DNA of 64,000 nucleotides from positions 1 to 64,000 of the forward strand of contig JAEINK010000013.1 in assembly GCA_016342585.1 (NCBI GenBank), in the 5' to 3' direction. Origin of the DNA: Spirochaetales bacterium (GTDB taxonomy: Bacteria > Spirochaetota > Spirochaetia > UBA9216). Shown here piece by piece: positions 6,911 to 16,462 of the stretch (positions within the stretch are counted from its first letter, which is position 1; every line of letters starts with the position of its first letter). The notes beneath the pieces are model-generated. The model ran no database searches. It saw only the letters and a list, made by a program, of their open reading frames with translations, and was not told where the DNA came from. Both the position numbers and the translations under genes were made by a program.

Positions 6911-9900
6911 TAATGATAAGCCCCGGGGTTACCGGCTCTTCAGTTTTGAATTCTATAACTGGGGTTCTTTTCATGACCATATTTGGAAAGTTGATCCCAA
7001 GGGGGAATCAACCCTTCTGACGGGAGGCAATGGCTCGGGAAAGACCACCCTTGTAGATGCATTGATCACACTGCTGGTTCCTCAGAATATGCGCCATTAT
7101 AACCAATCTTCCGGAGCGGAACGTAAGAAAGAGCGTACCGAACAATCCTATATGCTTGGGGTTGTGGGGAATCTGAAGGAGGAGCAGCAGTCCCTGGCTC
7201 AGCAAAAAACCCTGCGCACCCAGAAGGATTATTCTATTCTACTAGGAGTATTCTTCAATGCAGTCTTAAACAAGTATGTTACATTGGGTCAGGTCCGTTA
7301 TTTCACCAACGGTTCCTTGCAGCGTCAGTTTTTTACATCTGACCGCTATCTGGAGATAAAGGAAAATATCCTGCCGTTGGAAGAGAATAAGGGTAGTTTC
7401 AAAAAACGGCTTACTACACAATGGGGAATCCGGTTTTATGAAAATTTCAGGAAATATCAAACTGCGTTCATTCGTAGTCTGGGGATGCGGTCGGAGAAGG
7501 CGCTAAATCTTTTTTCCCAAACTGTTGGGGTAAAAGTCCTGGGTGATTTGAACGGTTTTATACGCAGTCATATGCTGGAACCTTCGGATACGGAGAATCT
7601 TTTCAATAATCTCTACTCCAATTATCAGACCCTGCTAAACACTCATCGCAAAATAGAACAGGCCGAAAAACAGTTGGAACTTCTGGAGCCGGTGATCAAA
7701 GAGGGCAAAGAAGTGATAAAACTGCAGCGGAACGAGAAAGAGGCAGAGCTTTTAAAAGCTTATCTGCCTCTCGGATTCCTTCCGTTGAAGAATGAAAGCC
7801 TGGATAAGGAAGAAATAACCATAACTGAAAAGGTAGAGGTTCTGGAACAGCAGAGTCTGAGAGCAGCGGAAGAAAAACGGTTTTTAGAGGAGCAGCAATA
7901 CCAGATTCGGCAGGAGTTGGAGGGGAATCAGGTTTCTCATCAAATTAGTCTTCTTAAGGAGAAAATGAAAAACACTGAATTTGAACGGGAGATCAGACGA
8001 AAACGACACCAAGAGTATGAACAATTATCCCGGGATTTGGAACTGCCCCTGGTTCAGAGCTTACAGTCATTTCAGAGTAATCAGAAACTTCTCAAGGAGA
8101 TAGAAGAGAGTTTGCGGGAGCAATTGGAGAAAAACCGGGATGATGATTTTATTTATCAGAATACTCTGAAGGATTTGGAAAAGAACCGGGATGATTTAGA
8201 ACAGGAAATTCTTTCATTGGGTAACCGAAAAAATAATATTCCCATGAATCAAATTGAACTCCGCCGCAGCATATGTGAAGCCCTGAAGTTACAGGAAGAA
8301 GAACTTTCCTATGCGGGTGAGCTTATTCGTGTTAGAGAGGACCAGGTAAGCTGGCGACCTGCTGCCGAAAAACTGCTTCATAATTTTGCACTCTGTTTGT
8401 TGGTTCCGGATGAGCACTATTCCAAGGTAAACCGTTATATTAATGAACATAATCTTAAAAGCAGGCTGGTTTATTACCGGGTTAATCAGGAGGAAACGCT
8501 TGAGGACAGTGCGTTGTGGAACCAGGAAGAGGATATCCTCCCTTTAAAGCTGGAAGTTAAGCAGGATAATGCCCTGCAGGGATGGGTTTGGAACTATCTG
8601 AACCGTAATTTTGATTATCATTGTGTGGAGCAGGTTGATCAGTTGCCGCGATACAAAAGGGCTCTGACCCTGCTAGGGTTGATCAAAAGGGCAAACCGTC
8701 ATGAGAAGGATGACCGTCGGCATGTTACCGGTCCTGAGAATTATGTTCTGGGTTGGAACAATCTTGAAAAAAGGAAGAAATTGCAGCAGCAGCTAATAGA
8801 AGTCTCTAAAGACTGTGAGGAGACGTTTAATACCCTGACTGCCCTTAAACAGAAAGGTAAAAAATTTGAGGATCAAAGGAGACGAAGGGACCAGCTGGCC
8901 TCAATAAATGAGTTTGGAGAAATCGATTGGTTTCATCTTGATTCGCGGTTACGGCAACTGAAGGAAGAATACAACCGATTATGTGATACTCACAAGGATG
9001 TAAAGAAGCTGGAGGATAAATTAGAGCAGCTGATTATTAAAATTGAGCAGTTAGTCGACGAAAACAATACTATTCAACAGGAAAAGGGAAAACTTTTGGA
9101 TCAAATGGAGCAGGTGAAGCGGTATCGAAACCAGTTTCATGAGAAGATAGATGATCCTTATACCTTCAAGGAGCTGCTGACGGAAGATGAGCTACTCCAG
9201 CTTAAAGATACCTTTCAGAAACAACTACCAAAAAATCTACCTGAATATCTTGAGGAATTGCTTCGGTTAGAGGAGCGTATTCAGATTAAGATAGAACGGC
9301 AGAGGGATGAAATTTCACAGAACCTTCGCCAGGCGACCTCTACTCTCGTTAGAAGTATGTATGAGTTTATAAATCCAAAAGTCGGAGTTCTGGAACAATT
9401 TCCATCTTGGGTTGGTGAAACGGCTCATTTAAAAGCGGAGGAAGAGTATATCTCCTCATTTGATCAGTTTTACAAGAGGCTGAAAGAGGAGGGATTGCCT
9501 CAATATAAGAAGGATTTTCGTAAATATTTGAATGATAGGATGCAGGAAGATCTGATCGGATTCCAGGAGTCCCTGGATCGTAAAGTAAGGCTGATTCAGC
9601 GGAATATTGAGGTGTTGAACAAATCCCTGCGGAAATTGAAATACAACACCGATCCGGACAGCTATATCCGTTTAATCTGGGTAGAAACCAAGGATGTGGC
9701 CATACGCGAGTTCCAGCGGGATCTCCGTAATGCCCGCGGAGATGCGGCACGGCTTGCTTTAGGGGATGAGGCAGAACTGGAAAATTGTTTTTTGAGAATG
9801 CAAAAATTGATCACCCGTTTAAAACAAGAAGACCTATACCGGCAGAAGGTTCTGGATCTACGCTACTGGTTGGAGTTTGCGGCGGAAGAAAAAGACTGCA

Positions 9901-10286
9901 TAACAGATGAGCAGATCCAGTTTTATGAAGATTCCAACAGTCTGTCCGGCGGAGAGAAAGCAAAATGGGCCTATACTATACTGGCTTCGGCTATTGCTTA
10001 TCAATTCGGGATAAATGAAAATGGGGACCGTTCCTTTCGATTTGTTGTTGTCGATGAGGCTTTCAGCAAGGTGGACCCGGAAAATTCTACCTATGCCATG
10101 AATCTTTTTAAAAGTCTATCGCTTCAGCTTATGGTGGTAACTCCTCTTGATAAAATCAACCTGGTGGAAGACTATATTGAAACGGTCCACTACGTTGAAA
10201 ACCGGGATAAAAAATCGCGATTGTATAAACTGGGTTTTCAGGAATATGAGGAGAAGAAGAAGGAATGGCAGAAACAGGAGGTTTAA
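6894..10286 (+). CDS. jetC: Wadjet protein JetC (SMC/MukB-like ATPase)
   Basis: 1130 residues. Walker A is TGGNGSGKTTLVDAL (about 42-56). Long coiled coils fill about 270-440 and 640-860 around a globular hinge-like centre (about 470-600). The ABC signature SLSGGEKAKW lies near 1016 and Walker B VVVDEAFSKVD near 1051. This is the loop-extruding motor of Wadjet, related to MukB/MksB. All ATPase motifs look intact. The order jetABCD and the long coils fit type I. It overlaps jetD by 22 bases. A 127-codon antisense frame inside it is judged a shadow. Confidence 0.95.
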   Translation: MESLFDNDKPRGYRLFSFEFYNWGSFHDHIWKVDPKGESTLLTGGNGSGKTTLVDALITLLVPQNMRHYNQSSGAERKKERTEQSYMLGVVGNLKEEQQSLAQQKTLRTQKDYSILLGVFFNAVLNKYVTLGQVRYFTNGSLQRQFFTSDRYLEIKENILPLEENKGSFKKRLTTQWGIRFYENFRKYQTAFIRSLGMRSEKALNLFSQTVGVKVLGDLNGFIRSHMLEPSDTENLFNNLYSNYQTLLNTHRKIEQAEKQLELLEPVIKEGKEVIKLQRNEKEAELLKAYLPLGFLPLKNESLDKEEITITEKVEVLEQQSLRAAEEKRFLEEQQYQIRQELEGNQVSHQISLLKEKMKNTEFEREIRRKRHQEYEQLSRDLELPLVQSLQSFQSNQKLLKEIEESLREQLEKNRDDDFIYQNTLKDLEKNRDDLEQEILSLGNRKNNIPMNQIELRRSICEALKLQEEELSYAGELIRVREDQVSWRPAAEKLLHNFALCLLVPDEHYSKVNRYINEHNLKSRLVYYRVNQEETLEDSALWNQEEDILPLKLEVKQDNALQGWVWNYLNRNFDYHCVEQVDQLPRYKRALTLLGLIKRANRHEKDDRRHVTGPENYVLGWNNLEKRKKLQQQLIEVSKDCEETFNTLTALKQKGKKFEDQRRRRDQLASINEFGEIDWFHLDSRLRQLKEEYNRLCDTHKDVKKLEDKLEQLIIKIEQLVDENNTIQQEKGKLLDQMEQVKRYRNQFHEKIDDPYTFKELLTEDELLQLKDTFQKQLPKNLPEYLEELLRLEERIQIKIERQRDEISQNLRQATSTLVRSMYEFINPKVGVLEQFPSWVGETAHLKAEEEYISSFDQFYKRLKEEGLPQYKKDFRKYLNDRMQEDLIGFQESLDRKVRLIQRNIEVLNKSLRKLKYNTDPDSYIRLIWVETKDVAIREFQRDLRNARGDAARLALGDEAELENCFLRMQKLITRLKQEDLYRQKVLDLRYWLEFAAEEKDCITDEQIQFYEDSNSLSGGEKAKWAYTILASAIAYQFGINENGDRSFRFVVVDEAFSKVDPENSTYAMNLFKSLSLQLMVVTPLDKINLVEDYIETVHYVENRDKKSRLYKLGFQEYEEKKKEWQKQEV

Positions 10287-11437
10287 CCCCGGAGTTTGTA
10301 CGGGAAAAGGCTCAAAGCAAGTATTTCTCCCTATTGAAATCCTGGTTAAAACAGGAGGAATCTTTTCCTCTTCGATTGAGAGGGTGCACCATAAGCAATG
10401 CGGTGCCTTTCGCGCAGCGGATGAAGCTGATAAACGGTCTCTCAAAAAAACAGAAGACAGAAAAAGCAGCAGGATATCAAATGGTCCTGGAAACTCGCAG
10501 CACAAGATCTGAGGGGACGCAAACATTTCTGAAAGCGATTGAGTTCCCCACCTTTGAGGATTATTTGGGTTTCCTCGGGAAATCAAAGGAGTTTTCCTCC
10601 TTTCAGAATAGTGTGGATCGAATCCGCCGGGAGTTGCCGGAATTGGAAGAATGGCTAGTGGAAAATCCCAGGAAAATATTGAAATACCTGGAGAATTGGG
10701 AGATGTTAATAGAGGTTGTACGATTTTTCCGGGACGAAGAGCCTACAACTGCTGCATTGAGAGCTTTACCTATACCAGTGCCAACGAAATTCATGGAACT
10801 CCGGCAGCCCATTCTTAGGGAACTCCTTGATAAGGTTATTCCTGAAGATCGAATTAATAAGGAAGAACAGGACATTGCTCTTCGATATGGATTGGACAAG
10901 GATGAGGATTTTCGTTTTAGAATAATCATTCCTGAATCACTCAATCCCGATTTTACTTTTAGGGATTTTGCGGTACTCCCCTCTGAATTGGGGGATTGGG
11001 ATCCCCCCTTTTCTAATGTTCTAATCATAGAAAATAAGTACAGTTTTCTTGGAATTGATCTTCCTAAAGATTGGTTAAAAATGTGGGGAATGGGGAAGGC
11101 TGTAGTTAGACTGAATGCATGTAAATGGCTTGAGCAGAAAAATCTGTATTACTGGGGTGATATAGATCCTCAAGGGTTTGAGATCCTGCATTTTTTACGA
11201 ACCTTTTTTCCCCATACACGCTCGGTTTGTATGGAAAGAGAGGACTATGACCATTTTAGGGAATATGCACATAGTGCAGGAACCTTTTACGCAAGGGATG
11301 ACTTTAATCTAACATCGGCAGAGCAGGAATGTTATCATTATCTTGTTGAAAATCAACAGTACAGCAGAATTGAACAAGAACGTATCGAGAATGAATGGGT
11401 GTATAAGAAACTTTCTTCATTCAATAAACACCTTTGA
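10265..11437 (+). CDS. jetD: Wadjet nuclease JetD (DUF3322/DUF2220, Toprim-like)
   Basis: 390 residues. JetD cleaves the plasmid once the JetABC motor has enclosed it. The C-terminal Toprim-like domain of topoisomerase VI type shows a conserved Glu in LIIENKYSF (E256) and the DxDxxG motif GDIDPQGFEIL (D299, D301, G304). Both metal-binding elements are present, so the nuclease looks active. The N-terminal half (1-200) is the DNA-binding arm, with the DUF3322-like stretch RELPELEEWLVENP. It starts inside the end of jetC. No T-rich terminator was seen after the stop. The right 97-bp repeat lies 203 bases downstream. Confidence 0.93.
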   Translation: MAETGGLTPEFVREKAQSKYFSLLKSWLKQEESFPLRLRGCTISNAVPFAQRMKLINGLSKKQKTEKAAGYQMVLETRSTRSEGTQTFLKAIEFPTFEDYLGFLGKSKEFSSFQNSVDRIRRELPELEEWLVENPRKILKYLENWEMLIEVVRFFRDEEPTTAALRALPIPVPTKFMELRQPILRELLDKVIPEDRINKEEQDIALRYGLDKDEDFRFRIIIPESLNPDFTFRDFAVLPSELGDWDPPFSNVLIIENKYSFLGIDLPKDWLKMWGMGKAVVRLNACKWLEQKNLYYWGDIDPQGFEILHFLRTFFPHTRSVCMEREDYDHFREYAHSAGTFYARDDFNLTSAEQECYHYLVENQQYSRIEQERIENEWVYKKLSSFNKHL

Positions 11438-11639
11438 ACGATGCCATGCTAAATATTCTTTATTTTCATAATCAAGAATCCACCGTTTAAAACCTTCACT
11501 GTAGGAAGAGACTTTATCAGAGACTATATTTTATAAAGTTACTAACCACTGGTTCAACTTCTAAAAATGAAAATGTTGTTTTTTTAAAGAGATAATACTG
11601 TCCTAATAACCAGAGTAGGGTGATCGGTTTATTTAAAGC
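11438..11639. other. Intergenic region after jetD
   Basis: No gene is supported. A 35-codon minus-strand frame (11440-11545) has protein-like composition (FKRWILDYENKEYLAW) but no start and no partner, so it may be the last piece of a lost gene. No intrinsic terminator was found. Confidence 0.35.
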
Positions 11640-11736
11640 CCGTGCGTTATTTTTTCATATCTGTGATCAAATTATAATTCTAATATGGTATATTTTCTAC
11701 ATTCCGAGAAAGAGTTATTGGTATTATCAGGCGTGA
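11640..11736 (+). repeat. Right copy of the 97-bp direct repeat flanking Wadjet
   Basis: Same orientation as 4022-4118, with about eight mismatches clustered in its first 60 bases. It lies 224 bases before the intact Rpn gene. The intervening 11737-11959 has no other gene and ends in a CGGAGG ribosome site at 11949. Confidence 0.8.
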
Positions 11737-11959
11737 TTCAACAAATCATCTATGGAAAGCGTCAATGAAATTCATAGAAGAAGCCATCCTCACCAACGGA
11801 CTCTAGACAGGTGCGCTCACATATCTCCTACGTCAATGTTCTTTAGAATTGCTATTTATGATCAATCTCATTGAACAGACTTTTTACCACACTTGAATCA
11901 AATCAAATAAATCCCCGGTAGTTAGCTATAAAGGCATTCCTTTATCCGGAGGATTCATC

Positions 11960-12808
11960 ATGAAAAAATATATCAACCCAATATCTGATATCTTTGTCCG
12001 CTACCTGCTGGGCTCGGAAGAGAATAAAAAGCTACTACTCGACTTTATAAATACAATTCTTTTTGATTCAGGTTTTGAAGGAGCAAAAGATATCACTCTT
12101 TTAAATCCTTTCAATCTTGTAAGTATCGCAAACAGTAAGGAATCCATTCTCGATGTAAAAGCCGTCGACTCCCATAACAGAATCTTCAATGTAGAGATTC
12201 AGGTACTCAATGATTCCCGATATGCGAATCGAACCCTATATTACTGGGCAAAACTCTATTCAGATCAGTTGGAAGAGGGCGAGAAATATAAGAACCTCGA
12301 TCCTGTAATATGCATTAACCTTCTTAATTTTACCATTTTCCCAGAGCTACAAAGACCGCATAGCTGTTTCCTACCTATAGAAAAGGACTCTTGCGATGTG
12401 GTATTATCTGATCAAATGCAGATCCACTTCTTCGAATTATCGAAGATGGATGTGAAAGAACAGATGATTCTGCATTCAAGACTTGAGAAATGGGCTTACT
12501 TTTTCGAAAATGAAGGAATTGTAGGAGAGGACATTATGAAAAAGGTACTACTAACTGGAGACCCTGTTATGGAGCAGGCTCATAAATCGTATAAGAAGTT
12601 TACAGCTAATGATCAGTACATCGAACTCTATAACGCCAGAATTAAGGCCCAGAGGGATGAAGCTTCCCGTTTAGATGATGCCCTTGAGAAAGGCCGAAAA
12701 GAAGCTAATTTAAAAACTGCAATAGTGATGCTTTCTAAAGGTTATGACATTACTGAAATAAGTGATATTACCGGTCTGCCCAGTGAACAGATAGAAAAGT
12801 TAAAATAG
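11960..12808 (+). CDS. Rpn-family recombination-promoting nuclease/putative transposase
   Basis: 282 residues, near the family norm of about 300. The N-terminus (MKKYINPISDIFVRYLLGSE) and the PD-(D/E)xK core, with LDVKAVDSHN followed by FNVEIQV (Asp then ExQ, about 65-85), are intact. YYWAKLYSDQLEEGEKY is a family hallmark. The C-terminus (about 205-282) is charged and helical and is the part repeated at 200-465. Rpn proteins are DNA endonucleases that promote RecA-independent recombination and occur in many diverged copies. GGAGG lies seven bases before the ATG. Three fragments of similar genes lie in the first 4.3 kb. Confidence 0.88.
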   Translation: MKKYINPISDIFVRYLLGSEENKKLLLDFINTILFDSGFEGAKDITLLNPFNLVSIANSKESILDVKAVDSHNRIFNVEIQVLNDSRYANRTLYYWAKLYSDQLEEGEKYKNLDPVICINLLNFTIFPELQRPHSCFLPIEKDSCDVVLSDQMQIHFFELSKMDVKEQMILHSRLEKWAYFFENEGIVGEDIMKKVLLTGDPVMEQAHKSYKKFTANDQYIELYNARIKAQRDEASRLDDALEKGRKEANLKTAIVMLSKGYDITEISDITGLPSEQIEKLK

Positions 12809-12929
12809 GAGAGATTTACTCTCAATAATATCAGTGCCCATCAGGGGTTCGTGAAAGACTACCCCAAGCTGCCCTGAGGACCTTCATCCCTAAAGAGGGC
12901 TATCGTGCAAGAGCATAAGCGGTCCTTCT
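12809..12929. other. Convergent gap with Rpn 3' flank
   Basis: The first 40 bases and the GAAAGACTACCCC word match the flank of the Rpn remnant at 466-630. The complementary words AGGACC and GGTCCT may form a long hairpin between the two convergent genes. Confidence 0.35.
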
Positions 12930-15900
12930 TTATCCCACCACCATTCTATTTGTTTGTCTCACCAAATGGGCCGGCATGGGGCTTTCCAGCTTCCAGGTAA
13001 TGCTCATCGGTTTGCTGCCTGTATGAGAAATGTATTCAGCTTTTCCAAGGAAATAATAGGGGAGTACAATCCCATTTCTTTTTTGATCCTCTCGTACAAA
13101 CATTAAAATAGAGTGGTTGTTCTTCTTATGATGTATATACCTCTGTCCCGTCGGGGAGGTCTCCGCTGTGGTGGATTGACTCTGCCAATGGAAATACCTG
13201 TCATCCATGGCGTAATCCTCATACATGGTGGTAGGCGAGTAGTGCTTCTCCGTTTTATTAAGGGTGATAAGGAAGACATCCGTATTTATATCTTTTATCT
13301 GTAATACACCCTCTCTCATCTCTTTTTGCTTAGTCAGATTCCAGTAACCTAATCCTGATAGAAGCGCATCCCGTGTGTAGGAACAGTGTAAGGAGAGGGA
13401 ACAGATAAAATTAAAGGTCTGAACAGGAGGTGTGCTCTCAATAGCATTCTCCCGGTAATTGATTAAAGTCCCTATCTCAACTTTTAGAACAGGATTTCGA
13501 TTTAAAATCTCTCTCGCCGACGAAAAGTCTGCCGGAATGTTACTCTTCCTGAAGAGGGTAAACAGGAACATGGTAAGGCGTTGTTTTTCAACCTCATCCT
13601 CTGCTTCTCTATCCGAATATAACCAGCTCCTGATAAACTTAATTTGATACTCATCATTTATAGTACACAACCGGCGTAACCCTTTGGATAGGATCTCTTC
13701 CTCTGGATCATGGAACTCCGCATGTACACCTGCCTCTGTTTTCAGCCGTGTCCAGGATGCGGATTTATAGATGGTATCGATCTCAAGGTGATGATAGGTC
13801 AGGAAAGTTTCCAACGATAATTTTAAGCCGGTAGTACGACTGAACTCCGCAATATTTTGTATGATTTTACTTTTTCGCTGAATGAATGACTGTTTAATAT
13901 TATCAAGAATATATTTCTGAGCCTGTCTTTCCAGTTGAATAGTACATCCCGCCGGAAGATGGGGGAACTCATTATTAACCTCATCGTCTATCTTCAACTG
14001 GGAATTATTGATAAGAGCTCTGAATCGTAAATCAAAGCGAAAGTTCTTATGACACTGCCCCACAAAGTCCAATACGGTAAGGCAATCCTTTTCATCATCC
14101 AAACGTAATCCACGCCCTAACTGCTGCAGGAAGATCGTCAAAGACTCGGTGGGCCGCAGGAATAAAACCGTATCTATCTGAGGAATATCCACTCCCTCAT
14201 TAAATAGATCCACAACAAACAGAAAGTTAATCTCCCTGTTCTGTAATTTACCCTTAATCCTGTTTCTAAGTTCAGGAGAAGAATCAGAAGTTAAAAAGGC
14301 AGAAGGAATACCTACCGTATTAAAAGAGTTTGCCATGGACTCGGCATGCTTCTTCGAAACACAAAAACCCAATCCCCGAGTCTTCTTTACAGAAAGTACC
14401 GTTTCTATCGTTTTATCGATAATTAAACTGGCTCTTATATCATTCCCGGTCAGTACATTATCAAGATCGGAAGAACGATATCCACCCCTCTCCCATTTTA
14501 ATACCGAATAATCAACCGAATCGCTTATACCAAAATATTGAAAAGGACAGAGCAATTTCCTGTTAATAGCATCCGGAAGGCGTATCTCCGATGAAATATG
14601 ATCATCAAAATATTTTAGAATATTACCGCCATCGGTCCTTTCCGGAGTGGCCGTCAAACCCAGTAAAAAATCCGGGGCAAACTTACTCAATAGCTTCTGA
14701 TAACTCTTCGCCGCCGCATGATGAAACTCATCCACAATAATAAACTTAAAGTAATCCGAAGCGTACCTATCATAAAGAGACTTAGAATTAAACGACTGAA
14801 TCGATACAAAAAGGTTCTCCATCTGAGAAGGAGCATGGTTTCCTACAAGCAAATCCCCAAAATTATGGTCCCTTAAAACCGCCCGGAAAGTAGCCAGGGA
14901 TTGCTTTAGTATCTCCTCCCTATGGGCAATAAACAGGAAGGGTGGATATTGCCCGGCCTCCTCTTCCTTCTCCTCTCGTAACCACCTCTTATAAGCGAAG
15001 GCCGCCACAATCGTTTTCCCCGTTCCCGTGGCAGCAATAACCAAATGTTTTTTACGATTCAATAAACTTCGCTCGGTGAAAATCTTATCCAGAATCTCTT
15101 CCTGAAAAGAGTAGGGTTTCAAATCGAAAAGAGCAATAGATTCTCCATTATCCTGAAAACCAACCCTCTCACTCTGTAAGGCAGACTTAAGCCTTTCCCT
15201 TTCCGACTCTGAATAAGAAACGAACTCTGAATCATTCCAATAGGTCTCGAAGGTCGCTTCTATCTTGTTCCACTGAAATTGCTGTTCCCATTGGCTAATT
15301 TTAATATTCCACTCCAGCCCTTCAGTCAATGCTGCATTGGAAATATTCGATGAACCCACATAAGCCGTAGAAAAGCCCGTCTCCCTCCGGAACAAATAAG
15401 CCTTTGCATGAAGCCGTGTCCTATGCGAGTCATAACTAATCTTAATCTCCGTATTCGGTAAGGTTGATAGAAACTCTACGGCCTTCTGATCCGTTGCACC
15501 CATATAACTGGTTGTAATAATGCGAAACCGGTTGCCATTGACCTCCGTCAAAGTACGTAAAGCCGGTTCCAATATCCTGATTCCGCTCCATTTAATAAAA
15601 GAACAAAGGATATCGACCCCATCCGCATTAACAATTTCCTTTTTAAGCTGAGAAACAAGAGACGGATCCTGCCTCGTTCCCGTAAGAAGGGCCCCCAGGT
15701 TGAGTGGCGTATCAGGACGTTCTGAAAGTTCTGATTTTGGAACATTCTGCTTATATAATGCCAATAATTTATGGGTATCCGGTGGTAGATATAGCTCTTC
15801 TAAATCTCTAATACCATGCTTTTCGAAGATTGAAATTATCTCATTGCAAATTGAAATCTGGTTGCGAATTTTGCTCTTTTTAGCCTCGGCATCACTGCCG

Positions 15901-16079
15901 GTACTCTTATCAGCCCTTATCTGAGCCAAGCTCTGAACAAACAAGTTATGAATATACTGGCCCAGATAATCATGACTATCCGCACTATCTAAATCAGAGG
16001 ATAAAGATTGTAACGAACTATCATCGATTTCCCGCTGAGTAAGCAAATTGACAAGAACATCATAGAGACCTAATTTCAT
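12930..16079 (-). CDS. PLD-nuclease-like/SF2 helicase fusion with DUF3427 domain
   Basis: 1049 residues. The N-terminal half has a phospholipase-D-like site, RLHAKAYLF (His224, Lys226) followed by YVGSSNIS. The SF2 helicase core follows: Walker A AATGTGKTIV (about 347), DEFH box IIVDEFHHAA (about 448), GLTATPER, and motif VI QQLGRGLRL. Roughly the last 300 residues match DUF3427 and include EKHYSPTTMYEDYA. Only one HxK motif is seen, so nuclease activity may need a dimer. Such fusions occur in defence islands and a role against foreign DNA is inferred. It is convergent with the Rpn gene. A remnant copy lies at 4687-4746. Confidence 0.85.
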   Translation of the reverse strand: MKLGLYDVLVNLLTQREIDDSSLQSLSSDLDSADSHDYLGQYIHNLFVQSLAQIRADKSTGSDAEAKKSKIRNQISICNEIISIFEKHGIRDLEELYLPPDTHKLLALYKQNVPKSELSERPDTPLNLGALLTGTRQDPSLVSQLKKEIVNADGVDILCSFIKWSGIRILEPALRTLTEVNGNRFRIITTSYMGATDQKAVEFLSTLPNTEIKISYDSHRTRLHAKAYLFRRETGFSTAYVGSSNISNAALTEGLEWNIKISQWEQQFQWNKIEATFETYWNDSEFVSYSESERERLKSALQSERVGFQDNGESIALFDLKPYSFQEEILDKIFTERSLLNRKKHLVIAATGTGKTIVAAFAYKRWLREEKEEEAGQYPPFLFIAHREEILKQSLATFRAVLRDHNFGDLLVGNHAPSQMENLFVSIQSFNSKSLYDRYASDYFKFIIVDEFHHAAAKSYQKLLSKFAPDFLLGLTATPERTDGGNILKYFDDHISSEIRLPDAINRKLLCPFQYFGISDSVDYSVLKWERGGYRSSDLDNVLTGNDIRASLIIDKTIETVLSVKKTRGLGFCVSKKHAESMANSFNTVGIPSAFLTSDSSPELRNRIKGKLQNREINFLFVVDLFNEGVDIPQIDTVLFLRPTESLTIFLQQLGRGLRLDDEKDCLTVLDFVGQCHKNFRFDLRFRALINNSQLKIDDEVNNEFPHLPAGCTIQLERQAQKYILDNIKQSFIQRKSKIIQNIAEFSRTTGLKLSLETFLTYHHLEIDTIYKSASWTRLKTEAGVHAEFHDPEEEILSKGLRRLCTINDEYQIKFIRSWLYSDREAEDEVEKQRLTMFLFTLFRKSNIPADFSSAREILNRNPVLKVEIGTLINYRENAIESTPPVQTFNFICSLSLHCSYTRDALLSGLGYWNLTKQKEMREGVLQIKDINTDVFLITLNKTEKHYSPTTMYEDYAMDDRYFHWQSQSTTAETSPTGQRYIHHKKNNHSILMFVREDQKRNGIVLPYYFLGKAEYISHTGSKPMSITWKLESPMPAHLVRQTNRMVVG

Positions 16080-16184
16080 CGGATTCCTTTTTAAAGAAAA
16101 TATTTGTTATGTGATTATTATAGATCCAAAGGATTATGTTGTAAATTGTCGTTTTTACTCTACCTGAATACCCAAAAAATAATA

Positions 16185-16213
16185 TTGATTAATGGTTATA
16201 CTTTTGTTATACT
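16185..16213 (+). promoter_or_regulatory. Promoter and direct-repeat operator of the MazE/MazF-like pair
   Basis: The -35 is TTGATT (16185-16190) and the -10 is TATACT (16208-16213), 17 bases apart. Transcription should start about 16219-16221, at the ATG itself (16220), and no ribosome site precedes it, so the message appears leaderless. GTTATAC occurs twice (16195, 16206), 11 bases apart on one face of the helix and overlapping the -10. It is a plausible operator for the ribbon-helix-helix antitoxin. Confidence 0.65.
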
Positions 16214-16219
16214 ATTAAT

Positions 16220-16462
16220 ATGAAAACAGCTATATCAATTCCAGACAATTTATTTACCGATGCAGAAATAACAGCCAAACAATTGGGTCTTGCAAGGAGT
16301 CAATTATATGTCAGAGCAATTAAGGAATTTATTGAGCATCATAATAAAGATAAAATAACCGAAAAATTAAATATTCTTTATTCAGATACTGAAAATGATC
16401 ATAATTTTACCGATTTTGGAATTAATTCACTTCGAGAGGCAACTAAAAATGATACGTGGTGA
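16220..16462 (+). CDS. Ribbon-helix-helix antitoxin (MazE-like)
   Basis: 80 residues. The N-terminal strand MKTAISIPDNLF, the helix DAEITAKQLGLARSQLYVRAI and the next helix form a ribbon-helix-helix fold. The acidic tail after residue 50 (YSDTENDHNFTDFG) would wrap the toxin. It is the antitoxin and probable autorepressor of the toxin that overlaps its last 14 bases. The start ATG lacks a ribosome site and sits at the predicted transcription start. Confidence 0.82.
   Translation: MKTAISIPDNLFTDAEITAKQLGLARSQLYVRAIKEFIEHHNKDKITEKLNILYSDTENDHNFTDFGINSLREATKNDTW

Noticed and set aside
9367..9750. 127-codon minus-strand frame inside jetC
   Set aside because: It is antisense to a well-conserved part of jetC, has no ribosome site and an improbable composition.
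10116..10586. 156-codon minus-strand frame across the jetC-jetD junction
   Set aside because: It is a shadow of the two real genes; no domain and no start signal.
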